Below are positions 1 through 8,171 of a stretch of DNA of 64,000 nucleotides, in pieces. The notes beneath the pieces were generated by a model that did not search any database, was not told the origin of the DNA, and was given only the letters and a program-made list of their open reading frames with translations. Each line of letters begins with the position of its first letter. The first letter of the stretch is position 1. The position numbers were made by a program, and so were the translations under genes. This stretch comes from JAADJA01 sp963840975 (GTDB lineage Bacteria; Bacteroidota; Bacteroidia; Bacteroidales; JAADJA01): positions 186,001-250,000 of the forward strand of contig CAWJBC010000010.1 in the NCBI GenBank assembly GCA_963840975.1. Reading direction: 5' to 3'.

Positions 1-1758
1 AATGATTTCGAATTCGGTGGTCCCGAATTTTTGAAAGGAATAGATACTTTAATTACCGGTATTCAGAAATACGATCAGATCACAAAGCCCGGAAATTATT
101 ACTCCTCGCTCGGAAATAACGGCCATGCTAACATCAGCATGGTGTATAAGCCCACCTTTAAAAGCGGGGTTGATTTCGGAAATACCTCTGCCCTGGAAAA
201 ATATATGTTTAACAACGACAGCCTGAATTATTACTGGGTCGGGAAACCTTTTACCCAATTAAACTACGTGATGGGATCAAAAAAAGAACAAAACCTCTTT
301 GTTGATCATTCACAAAATGTTTCAAGCTGGTTCAATGTGGGGCTTACCCTCAGATACACCAATTCGCCGGGATACTATCCAAACCAGGAAACAGATGACA
401 AGAATTTCGCCTTTAAAACCCGGTTTCAAACAAAAAATTACCGCTATGTGGTGCTGGCCAATTATCTGCACAACAAAATCAGGCTGGAAGAAAACGGCGG
501 AATTAAATACGATTCCATTTTCGAACAAAATATAGAATCGAACCGGCAGAATTTTACTGTGAACCTTACCACTGCTAAAAACACCCTCAAAGAGAACACT
601 TACTACGTCAAACAATTTTTCTTCATTTCGAAACGCCACCGCTTCAGGTTGAGTACGAATGATTCATTAACCCCTCAAAGGAAAATAATCCCGGGAAATA
701 TTTCTCTTTCTACCCTTTACTCCCGCAATATCCAGGTGTACCAGCAGGATTCTTCTGACAATTCATTTTACCGGAACTATTATGATTCAGTGAATCCTAC
801 TTACGATTCCACTTTTGTGAGTAAAGTTGAAAACCAGTTGTCGTGGACCAATTCCGACAATGCAAAAAGGCAGCTTCTTACTTTTAATTTTGCCCTGAAG
901 CATCTTTACAGTGAGCTCACCGTGGATACTACAAAAACATTTTTCAACCAGCTTATTCCCTCGGCTGAGGTCAAATTCACAGTTTCTGACATCTTAAAGT
1001 TATATTTTTCGGGCGACATTGTTACAGGCAACGCTTATGCCGGTGATTTTCATTTGAAAGGCGCCCTGTTGCTCCACACCAAATTCGGTGACCTCTCCTA
1101 TTCGCTCACCAGCGCCCTGCAGGAGCCCGACCGGTTTTACGGATATTATTCGTCCAACCATTTCAGGTGGAGCAACAATTTGAATAAACAAGGCTTTTTC
1201 CTGAATACCATCGAATACAAAATTAAAAACCTTCATGCAGGAGTTAACTTTTTCAATATCGGAAACTTTGTTTACTTCGATTCGCTTGCCATGCCAGCTC
1301 AGCTTGGCAGCAACCTGAATGTATTTTCAGCCTTTTTGCGCAAGCTGATCAACGTGGGCAACTGGAGCTTCGACCTGCGGGGTGTTTATCAAACCACATC
1401 GGATGATGCCCTGCGGGTGCCGGAATTGGCCGCAGATATTTCCATTTATTTCACCAAAGACCTCTTTAAAAAGGCGACCATTCTGCAAACCGGCGTTGAT
1501 GTTTTTTACAATACCAGTTATTTTAGCTACGCCTATATGCCCGCCATCAAAAGCTTTTATGTGCAGAACAGCGTAAAAACGGGCGATTATTTTTACACCA
1601 ATGTATTCCTTAACCTGCAAATAAAACGCTCAAGGATTTTCGTGAAATATATCAACCTCGCATACCTGCTCAAGGATTTCAGCTATTACACGGTTCCCTC
1701 CTACCCCATGCAGGACGGCGGCTTTAGGTTTGGCGTAAGCTGGATGTTTTATGATTGA
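1..1758 (+). CDS. Putative porin, Porin_10-like beta-barrel (5' truncated)
   Basis: The reading frame is already open at base 1 and the N-terminus lies outside the window, so the gene is partial. The roughly 585 visible residues consist of alternating aromatic/polar strands typical of an outer-membrane beta-barrel. They end in a long run of strands closing with FRFGVSWMFYD, the terminal aromatic residue pattern of Bacteroidota putative porins. No transmembrane helix or enzymatic motif is seen. The role is probably a diffusion channel in the outer membrane; the substrate is unknown. The family assignment rests on the C-terminal signature and overall composition. Confidence 0.75.
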   Translation, partial: NDFEFGGPEFLKGIDTLITGIQKYDQITKPGNYYSSLGNNGHANISMVYKPTFKSGVDFGNTSALEKYMFNNDSLNYYWVGKPFTQLNYVMGSKKEQNLFVDHSQNVSSWFNVGLTLRYTNSPGYYPNQETDDKNFAFKTRFQTKNYRYVVLANYLHNKIRLEENGGIKYDSIFEQNIESNRQNFTVNLTTAKNTLKENTYYVKQFFFISKRHRFRLSTNDSLTPQRKIIPGNISLSTLYSRNIQVYQQDSSDNSFYRNYYDSVNPTYDSTFVSKVENQLSWTNSDNAKRQLLTFNFALKHLYSELTVDTTKTFFNQLIPSAEVKFTVSDILKLYFSGDIVTGNAYAGDFHLKGALLLHTKFGDLSYSLTSALQEPDRFYGYYSSNHFRWSNNLNKQGFFLNTIEYKIKNLHAGVNFFNIGNFVYFDSLAMPAQLGSNLNVFSAFLRKLINVGNWSFDLRGVYQTTSDDALRVPELAADISIYFTKDLFKKATILQTGVDVFYNTSYFSYAYMPAIKSFYVQNSVKTGDYFYTNVFLNLQIKRSRIFVKYINLAYLLKDFSYYTVPSYPMQDGGFRFGVSWMFYD

Positions 1759-1843
1759 GCCGAACAGCCATTTCATTAATATGTTAATTTTGATGGCAGA
1801 AATTAATTAGTTTTCTTAAATTTGTTACCTCAAGAATATCGAC

Positions 1844-2071
1844 ATGGACTTAGCAAAGAAAAAACTGGAATTTATAAAAGAGGTACTGCAACTATCCAAT
1901 GAAAAGATAATTGATAAACTCAGTGATATGTTGAAAAAGGAAAAGATGCACCGCACCCCGGGTAAAAAGTCGGCTAAGGATTTTTATGGAATAATGGATA
2001 AAATGGAGGGTGAAGAATACAAGGCAACTATTGAAGAAGGATGCGAAAAAATTGATAAAAATGAATGGTAA
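1844..2071 (+). CDS. Small antitoxin-like protein paired with a PIN-toxin remnant
   Basis: A 75-residue, highly charged, mostly helical protein starting MDLAKKKLEFIKE. I do not recognise a named DNA-binding fold. Its size and its 11-base overlap with the start of a broken PIN-domain toxin reading frame (2061) match the usual antitoxin-first arrangement of type II toxin-antitoxin operons. The antitoxin frame is intact although the toxin is destroyed. Function is inferred from context only. Confidence 0.5.
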   Translation: MDLAKKKLEFIKEVLQLSNEKIIDKLSDMLKKEKMHRTPGKKSAKDFYGIMDKMEGEEYKATIEEGCEKIDKNEW

Positions 2072-2188
2072 AAGTTGCCTGCTCGATACCAGCATTGGAT
2101 AGCTGCCACAGCTATGCAAAATAATATAACACTCATTGCCAATGATGTTCATTTTACTTTAGTAAATGGACTGAATTTAATCCACTAA
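2061..2188 (+). pseudogene. VapC-like PIN-domain toxin remnant with internal deletion
   Basis: From the ATG at 2061 one frame reads MNGKSCLLDTSIG and then stops at 2100-2102. This is the characteristic PIN N-terminus, with the first catalytic Asp in LLDT. In another frame, 2090-2188 reads WIAATAMQNNITLIANDVHF and ends GLNLIH, which resembles the C-terminal end of PIN toxins (the IAATAL..N..LVT.N..HF region). About 100 codons between the two ends are missing, including the central acidic residues. The gene therefore looks like a decayed toxin left beside a surviving antitoxin-like gene. Confidence 0.65.
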
Positions 2189-2335
2189 TTATCTGATTCT
2201 CCCAGTCTAATCCAGAATTCATCAAAGGGATAAATTATTTGTTTTATGATTGAAAAATAGCATGGGGCGAATTTGAGCAATCCCAAATTTCCCCTTATTC
2301 CCCTTGTATCCCCTATACCTTAATCCGTCCCGGTC

Positions 2336-2503
2336 TTTCAACTATCATTGCTGCACTTTCAACGATTCTTGTCGTCGTTTCGATAAGCATTGCCGTCGTT
2401 TCGAAGATATTTGTCGCTCCTTCGATAATACTTGCCGCCTTCTCGATGACCTTTGCTGCTGTTTCGAAGACTTATGTTGCCCTTTCGATGATCCGTTGCG
2501 CCG
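2336..2503 (+). repeat. Array of eight degenerate 21-bp repeats (left arm)
   Basis: Eight consecutive 21-bp units start at 2336, 2357, 2378, 2399, 2420, 2441, 2462 and 2483. Most begin with a variant of TTTCGA; the rest of each unit is degenerate but keeps length exactly. Read as protein the array gives heptads such as CRRFDKH and CRRFEDI, but no plausible start, end or promoter makes it a convincing gene. The array faces an inverted arm (2515-2724) across an 11-base GC-rich centre. Confidence 0.85.
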
Positions 2504-2514
2504 CCGCGCGGCTT

Positions 2515-2724
2515 CATCGAAATGCCGGAACATAGTATCGAAATGACGGAACGCTTCATCGAAACGGCGCACTTTACTATTGAAACTCCGACAGATTATA
2601 TTGAAGCTACGCAGGGTATCTTTGAAAGAGTGGCAAGGTTCTTCGAAACGGTGACCGGCATCATCGAAATAAAGACCATCATTGTCGAAACCCCGTCCAA
2701 CTTTTTTGAAAAAATGCTTGACAT
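2515..2724 (-). repeat. Array of ten degenerate 21-bp repeats (inverted right arm)
   Basis: Units start every 21 bases from 2515 to 2704 and mostly carry TCGAAA near their left end, which is the reverse complement of the core of the left arm. The last one or two units are weaker and run into the promoter of the next gene. In one forward frame the arm reads as heptads of the type IEMTERF, IETAHFT, IETPTDY. It could therefore be a decayed coiled-coil coding repeat, or a DNA array whose cores recur every two helical turns. Confidence 0.8.
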
Positions 2725-2748
2725 CGCCTTTTGATTGTTGTATATTTG
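2718..2748 (+). promoter_or_regulatory. Predicted promoter of the gene at 2797
   Basis: TTGACA at 2718-2723 is followed after 17 bases by TATATTTG at 2741-2748. This satisfies both a sigma70-like -35/-10 arrangement and the Bacteroidota TAnnTTTG -7 element with TTG about 20 bases upstream. The following ATG is at 2797, leaving an untranslated leader of about 40 bases. Confidence 0.55.
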
Positions 2749-2796
2749 ACCTCTGAAATCAAACAAAATTATTAAACGAACAAAAACATTAAAGCT

Positions 2797-3762
2797 ATGT
2801 CAACACCTATCGAAATCCAAAGACTTTATTCGAAGACCGATGCCGAAATGTTAGAAGATGCAACGGTAAAAGAAACCTTCGCAGCCGATGATATCACGAA
2901 GATATCGGCGTTCGACACCAAGATTGACCTGCCGTTTTTAACCACTTGCGACACCCGGCTCACGGCAGCCAAGGCCATCCTCACCGACGAATTGGTGATG
3001 GACCAGGTAACGCAGAAGTCGCAGGTAGTGAAAGACCTGCTCGACGATTCGCGCAATGCTTTCCAGGATGTGAAGCATTTTGTTGAAAAAGCATTCCCGA
3101 CCAACAAAGGCATAAAGAAAGAGTTCGGGTACGACGATTACGAAGATGCCCGAAGGTCGCAGCCCAGGATGATCGTATTCATGAAACTGCTGTCGGCCAC
3201 CGTGGGCAAATATTCCGTTCAGCTTACCGACCAGGGCATGCCGGCAGCCTTGCCAACCCGCATTTCCAATCTTGCAAAGGACCTTGAGATCGCCAACAAA
3301 GAGCAGGAGGTGAGCAAATCGGGGCGCACCATCACCACGCAGGAACGCATAACGGCTTACAACGACGTGTGGAAAGACCTGCAGGTGATATGCAGCGCAG
3401 GCAAGCGCGCACATATTGACGACTATGCCCGCTACCGCCGCTATATCCTTTACTCCGGCAGCCAGCAGCCACCCGAACTGCCCGACACTTACGACATACT
3501 GCCGGCAGGCGCCACGGCTACCGCCCTCAATGAATTTACTACCGTTACACCCATTGTCTTTATCAATGCAGGCGAAACCGACCTCCGCTTTTTCAGGCAT
3601 ACCGTTGAGGATGAACCCAACGGTGAACTGGGCTTTGAGCTTACCGCCGGCGCACAGGTGGTAAAGGACATAGCCGACGTGCCCGGCACAGGCGACTTTA
3701 TCAACGTTACCAACCTGAGCACAACCAACGAAGGGTTGTATTTGGTGAGGATGGCGGAGTGA
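2797..3762 (+). CDS. Hypothetical protein, possible C-terminal beta domain
   Basis: A 321-residue soluble protein without signal peptide or transmembrane segment. Residues 1-190 are predicted helical and rich in charged residues. After a proline-rich linker (QQPPELPDTYDILPAG, near 225-240), the last 80 residues look like a beta-sandwich: TPIVFINAGETDLRFFRH, then GFELTAGAQVVKDI, then FINVTNLST. I do not recognise the family. It lies immediately downstream of the 21-bp repeat arrays and has its own promoter. No enzymatic motif is visible. Confidence 0.7.
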   Translation: MSTPIEIQRLYSKTDAEMLEDATVKETFAADDITKISAFDTKIDLPFLTTCDTRLTAAKAILTDELVMDQVTQKSQVVKDLLDDSRNAFQDVKHFVEKAFPTNKGIKKEFGYDDYEDARRSQPRMIVFMKLLSATVGKYSVQLTDQGMPAALPTRISNLAKDLEIANKEQEVSKSGRTITTQERITAYNDVWKDLQVICSAGKRAHIDDYARYRRYILYSGSQQPPELPDTYDILPAGATATALNEFTTVTPIVFINAGETDLRFFRHTVEDEPNGELGFELTAGAQVVKDIADVPGTGDFINVTNLSTTNEGLYLVRMAE

Positions 3763-3803
3763 GGGGAGTAGTTATGCCAAAGGCATCCCTTCGGGAGTAC
3801 AAA

Positions 3804-5209
3804 GTATTTAGTAGTTAGACCGGAAATAGAGGAAAAAAAGAGAACTAAATTGAAATAAATGGAAATAGGGGTATAAGGGTATAAAGGTATAAGGGTTGAC
3901 GGAATTTGCCCCAAGCCCCACGCTCCATGCCCCCTGCCCCACGCATTAATTTAAAACATATAAAGTATGAAAAGGGTTATTGTTTTATTGGTTGCGCTGG
4001 TTGGGATGACTGGTGCAATGGGACAGCCATGTCCTGAGAACGGAATTGATTTTTTTAATCAAAGTCAGATCGATAATTTTCAAAATAACTATCCAGAATG
4101 CACGGACATCATAGGACCTGTTCATATACAAGGTGATGATATCACAAATCTTTATGGGTTGAGCCAGATAAACTCCATCAGCGAGTTTCTTTATATTCAA
4201 TTTTGTCCAAATCTTACAAGTCTTGAAGGCTTAGAAGGCCTGACAACTGTAGGAGGCAGACTTGAAATATACCAAAATGATGCTCTGATAACTATTGAAG
4301 GATTATCTGGATTAATTTCAATCGGTTCTCATTTAATCATCAACCATAACGATGCGTTACTAAGTTTAACAGGTTTGGAAGGATTGACAACAATTGAAGA
4401 ATTTGTAAATATTTGGCATAGTCCTGGATTAACAAATCTAACTGGATTAAATGGATTAACCAGCGTTGAAACATGGTTGCATATAGCTTACAATAATTCT
4501 CTTATCGATCTAACGGGACTTGAACAATTAACTTCTGTTGGTAATCTTAGAATTGAATTCAACGATGCATTGACAAGTTTAACCGGTGTTGATAATCTTA
4601 GTTTTTTAACAGAATCCCTTGATATTTCATACAATAATTCGCTTACAAATCTTACTGTACTACAGGGATTAAGTTCAATTGGGGAATTAATTTCTATTGA
4701 GGGAAATGAGTCCCTGACAAGCCTTGCCGGTTTGGATAGTGCCCAAATAAATTCAATTGATTATTTATCAATAATCTTCAATTCCAATCTTTCAGATTGT
4801 GATGTTTATAGCATTTGCCAATATCTAAGCGCTCCAAGCGGAACAACTGATATAATAAATAACGCGCCCGGATGCGACAACCCGGAGGAGGTGTTGGAGC
4901 ATTGCCTTACAATGGTTGAAGAAACAATTACTCAAACAGGTTTTTTAATTGTTCCTAACCCCGCCAAAGATAAAATCACCATTTCCTCACCTGCAATAAC
5001 CGGTAATACACAACTTTCAATATTTAATGTCAACGGCGAAAAAGTAATGGAAAGGCAGCTAACAGATAACGAAACCCAACTCGACATCAGCGCCCTGCCG
5101 CGGGGAGTTTATTTTGTGAGGCTGCAAAATGAAAAGATGGTGGAGGTGGGGAAGATGGTGAAGGAGTAGAACTGAGTACTTAGTACATAGTATTTAGTAG
5201 TTAGACCGG
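3804..5209. repeat. Pair of 20-bp dispersed repeats flanking the LRR-type gene
   Basis: GTATTTAGTAGTTAGACCGG occurs identically at 3804-3823 and 5190-5209, each time preceded by AGTAC and followed by an AAATAG-type purine run. It brackets the secreted protein gene at 3967-5169. A related, more diverged stretch (GTACTTAG..GTTAGA..TTAGACC) follows the typA gene near 13223-13255. These look like copies of a small dispersed intergenic repeat. Confidence 0.6.
3967..5169 (+). CDS. Secreted leucine-rich-repeat-type protein with T9SS sorting domain
   Basis: A 400-residue protein. Residues 1-19 are a signal peptide ending at MGQ. Residues about 45-300 contain repeated units of the form LTGLEGLTTI..LxIxxNxxLTxL, resembling the receptor-L/leucine-rich-repeat solenoids common in Bacteroidota cell-surface proteins. 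A capping Cys-containing segment follows. The final 75 residues (PNPAKDKITI ... LDISALPRGVYFVRL ... KMVKE) form a type A T9SS C-terminal sorting domain. The protein is therefore predicted to cross the outer membrane through the type IX system and be secreted or surface-attached. The binding partner is unknown. Confidence 0.88.
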   Translation: MKRVIVLLVALVGMTGAMGQPCPENGIDFFNQSQIDNFQNNYPECTDIIGPVHIQGDDITNLYGLSQINSISEFLYIQFCPNLTSLEGLEGLTTVGGRLEIYQNDALITIEGLSGLISIGSHLIINHNDALLSLTGLEGLTTIEEFVNIWHSPGLTNLTGLNGLTSVETWLHIAYNNSLIDLTGLEQLTSVGNLRIEFNDALTSLTGVDNLSFLTESLDISYNNSLTNLTVLQGLSSIGELISIEGNESLTSLAGLDSAQINSIDYLSIIFNSNLSDCDVYSICQYLSAPSGTTDIINNAPGCDNPEEVLEHCLTMVEETITQTGFLIVPNPAKDKITISSPAITGNTQLSIFNVNGEKVMERQLTDNETQLDISALPRGVYFVRLQNEKMVEVGKMVKE

Positions 5210-5250
5210 GAAATAGGGGAATAATGGAATATGCTCCACGCAAGTTTCAT

Positions 5251-6804
5251 TTACTCATCAAACGCATCAAACTTTATCCCTTGAGCCAAAGGCAACTCTG
5301 TGCTGAAGTTGATGGTGTTGGTCTGCCGGCGCATGTAGGCTTTCCAGGCATCGGAACCCGATTCGCGTCCGCCGCCGGTGTCTTTTTCACCCCCAAAGGC
5401 CCCTCCTATTTCGGCGCCATTGGTGGCAATGTTCACATTGGCAATGCCGCAATCGGAACCTTCGTGCGAAAGAAAGCGTTCGGTTTCGTGAATATTTTTT
5501 GAGAAAATAGCTGACGACAAACCCTGCGGAACATCATTGTGCATTTCGATAACTTCCTCAATCGTCTTGTATTTCATCAGGTACAGTATGGGCGCAAACG
5601 TTTCTTCCTGAACAATGTGATAATGATTTTCAGCTTCCGCAATACAGGGCATTACATAGGTTCCGGATTCAAATCCTTCACCCGCAAGCACCTCGCCCCC
5701 ATAGAGGATTTTTCCGCCTTCCTTTAATAGTTGTTCCTGTGCATGTTTAAAGGCTGCAACGGCAGATTTATCAACCAGCGGACCTACAAACTTGGTTTCA
5801 TCCAGCGGATGGCCAATCTGGATTTGCTTGTAGGAAGCAATGAGTTTTTCTTTAAAATTGTCGTACATGCATTCGTGAATGAACAACCTTCTTGTAGATG
5901 TGCAGCGCTGTCCGGCTGTAGCAATGGCGCCGAACAAACTTGCCCTCAATGCCATGTTTTTATTCCCGTATTGTGAAATAATGATGGCGTTGTTGCCACC
6001 CAATTCAAGGATCGTTTTACCGAGTCGCTCGCCAACCAAACGAGCAACACGCTTGCCAACCGCCACCGAACCGGTTACCGATATCAAAGGTACGCGCTTA
6101 TCTTTCAGGAAATCGTCGCCGATGAATTTTGAACCGGCGACTGCCAGGCTGATCACACCTTCCGGCACATTATTTCTCACCAGCACTTCTCTCATAATGT
6201 TATGAACCGCGATTGCACACAACGGAGTTTTGGATGAAGGTTTCCAGATCACCACATCACCGGCTATCAGGGCGATCATTGCGTTCCACGCCCAGACAGC
6301 CACTGGGAAATTAAAGGAAGTAATTACGCCCACAATACCCAGCGGATGATATTGTTCGTACATCCGGTGCTTAAAGCGTTCGGAGTGCATGGTAAGTCCG
6401 TACAACTGCCTTGACTGCCCAACGGCAAAATCAGCAATGTCTATCATTTCCTGAACCTCACCCAGGCCTTCCTGGTAAACCTTCCCCATTTCATAAGATA
6501 CCAGCTTACCCAACGGGTCTTTATACTTCCGCAGCTCCTCCCCCATTTGCCTGATGATCTCTCCACGTTTGGGAGCCGGAACCATCCGCCAGTATTTAAA
6601 TGCCTGCTGCGCTTTGGCAACGATCACTTCATAATCGTCCCAGGTGGCTTGTTTTACTTTACCAATCAGTTTTCCATCGGCCGGGGAATATGATTCAAGG
6701 ATCTCTCCTGATGTTTCAAACCATTCAGCACCGGTGGAAGCACCATTGTTTATTTCTTTTAAGCCTAATTCGGTCAGCATTTGGCTGATTCCAAAATCTT
6801 TCAT
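5251..6804 (-). CDS. ALDH7-family aldehyde dehydrogenase, probable alpha-aminoadipate semialdehyde dehydrogenase
   Basis: A 517-residue NAD(P)-dependent aldehyde dehydrogenase, starting at MKDFGISQML (ATG at 6804) rather than at an upstream start. It carries the Rossmann segment near WKPSSKTPL, the general base Glu in LELGGNN and the catalytic Cys in GQRCTSTRR. The C-terminal run GGEKDTGGGRESGSDAWK is characteristic of the antiquitin/ALDH7 subfamily. That family oxidises alpha-aminoadipate semialdehyde in lysine catabolism. This fits the two saccharopine-pathway genes about 10 kb away (15203-18054), although the genes are not in one operon. The exact substrate is inferred from subfamily resemblance and context. 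Confidence 0.85.
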   Translation of the reverse strand: MKDFGISQMLTELGLKEINNGASTGAEWFETSGEILESYSPADGKLIGKVKQATWDDYEVIVAKAQQAFKYWRMVPAPKRGEIIRQMGEELRKYKDPLGKLVSYEMGKVYQEGLGEVQEMIDIADFAVGQSRQLYGLTMHSERFKHRMYEQYHPLGIVGVITSFNFPVAVWAWNAMIALIAGDVVIWKPSSKTPLCAIAVHNIMREVLVRNNVPEGVISLAVAGSKFIGDDFLKDKRVPLISVTGSVAVGKRVARLVGERLGKTILELGGNNAIIISQYGNKNMALRASLFGAIATAGQRCTSTRRLFIHECMYDNFKEKLIASYKQIQIGHPLDETKFVGPLVDKSAVAAFKHAQEQLLKEGGKILYGGEVLAGEGFESGTYVMPCIAEAENHYHIVQEETFAPILYLMKYKTIEEVIEMHNDVPQGLSSAIFSKNIHETERFLSHEGSDCGIANVNIATNGAEIGGAFGGEKDTGGGRESGSDAWKAYMRRQTNTINFSTELPLAQGIKFDAFDE

Positions 6805-6935
6805 GATTGTAAATTCTTTAGGATAACACAATAGAATTGCCATGTAATAACAACATTATGTGATTATTGTTTAAAGGAAAGTGTTTATGTTGAAATAATT
6901 CAAATCTGAAAACGAGGGAAAAAAATGTTTGTTTA

Positions 6936-7946
6936 CTACACAAACAACTCCACCAGCTCCGCCAGCCGGTAAGAATACCCCACTTCATTATCGTACCAGG
7001 CAACAACTTTAACCAGCTTGTTCTTGTCGCCAAGCACGGCAGTAAGCTGAGCATCAAATACCGCGGAATGGGAGTTGCCGATCACATCCATCGAAACGAT
7101 TGGGTCTTCAGTATATTCGAGGATACCTTTCAAGTAAGTTTCCGAAGCCTCTTTGAATTTAAGGTTAATTTCATCTATCGTAGCGCAATGCTCAATGGTA
7201 CATGTAAGGTCGGTAAGCGAACCGTCAGGAACCGGGACACGGATGCCGGCGCCGCCAATATTTTTTTCGAGGTGGGGAAAAATCTTTGTGACAGCTTTTG
7301 CTGCACCGGTTGTGGTCGGAACGATGGAATAAGCGGCTGCCCTTCCGCGGCGAAGATCGCTGTGAGGACCATCGAGGATATTCTGGTCGCGCGTATAGGA
7401 ATGAACGGTGGTGATAAACGCTTTTTCGATTCCCCAGAACTTGTCGAGCACCATAATGAGCGGTGCGACATTGTTGGTGGTGCATGAAGAATTGGAAATG
7501 ATTTTATCGGCCTTATTGATCAGGTGGTTATTCACACCGAGAACTACATATTGAACTCCGTCGCTTTCACCCTTTGCAGGAGCAGATATGATGACTTTTC
7601 GAGCTCCTGCCTCCACATGTTTAAACGCAGCATCGCGGCTTATAAATATTCCCGTCGACTCGATCACGACATCAATTTCAAGTTTCTTCCAGGGAAGATT
7701 TTCAGGGTTTTCTTCCCGAAAAATCAGAATTTTCTTCCCGTTTACAATTAAATGATCATGATTGGATTCCACCTGTCCGTCGAACCGCTTATGGACGGAA
7801 TCGTATTTCAGCAAATGAGCCATGGTATAAGGTTCCATCACATCGTTGATGGCTACAATATCGAAGTTTTCCTTAGCATGGGCAATTCTGAAGAACATCC
7901 GGCCAATCCTTCCGAATCCGTTGATGGCTATTTTTATTTTTTGCAT
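6936..7946 (-). CDS. gap: Glyceraldehyde-3-phosphate dehydrogenase, type I
   Basis: A 336-residue enzyme of normal family length. It catalyses NAD-dependent phosphorylating oxidation of glyceraldehyde 3-phosphate in glycolysis. It shows INGFGRIGRMFFR at the N-terminus, Asp35 in VAIND (consistent with NAD preference), the catalytic Cys155 in SNSSCTTNN, His in TTVHSYT, and the substrate-binding RRGRAA and GIRVPVPDGS motifs. It ends WYDNEVGYSYR..ELV, as usual. It is a single gene divergent from the dipeptidase at 8172. Confidence 0.95.
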   Translation of the reverse strand: MQKIKIAINGFGRIGRMFFRIAHAKENFDIVAINDVMEPYTMAHLLKYDSVHKRFDGQVESNHDHLIVNGKKILIFREENPENLPWKKLEIDVVIESTGIFISRDAAFKHVEAGARKVIISAPAKGESDGVQYVVLGVNNHLINKADKIISNSSCTTNNVAPLIMVLDKFWGIEKAFITTVHSYTRDQNILDGPHSDLRRGRAAAYSIVPTTTGAAKAVTKIFPHLEKNIGGAGIRVPVPDGSLTDLTCTIEHCATIDEINLKFKEASETYLKGILEYTEDPIVSMDVIGNSHSAVFDAQLTAVLGDKNKLVKVVAWYDNEVGYSYRLAELVELFV

Positions 7947-8171
7947 TGATTAGCTGAAATTTATCAAATAAAGATTTAACCACTTATAACACTAAGAAGG
8001 CACTAAGGTCAATAAAGTCAGACTTTGAGTTCATTGTGCAGACATTTGAGCCTTTGTGGTAAAAAACTTAATTCTCTGAGGACAAAATTAAAATTAATTA
8101 CCTACCAACTTCAACGGATTTATTATTTTTGGCAATCATTCGTTTTTTTAATTAATACAACCTTACAATAA

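Noticed and set aside
2304..2572. Coding genes for Cys/Arg-rich heptad proteins in the 21-bp arrays
   Set aside because: Frames on both strands exist only because the period is a multiple of three; no promoter, start or consistent coding signal supports them.
2336..2724. CRISPR array
   Set aside because: Units are contiguous 21-bp degenerate repeats with no unique spacers, and no cas gene is near.
2938..3600. 220-residue minus-strand reading frame inside the hypothetical gene at 2797
   Set aside because: It is the shadow of a real plus-strand gene that has its own promoter and plausible codon use; the minus-strand product has no recognisable motif.
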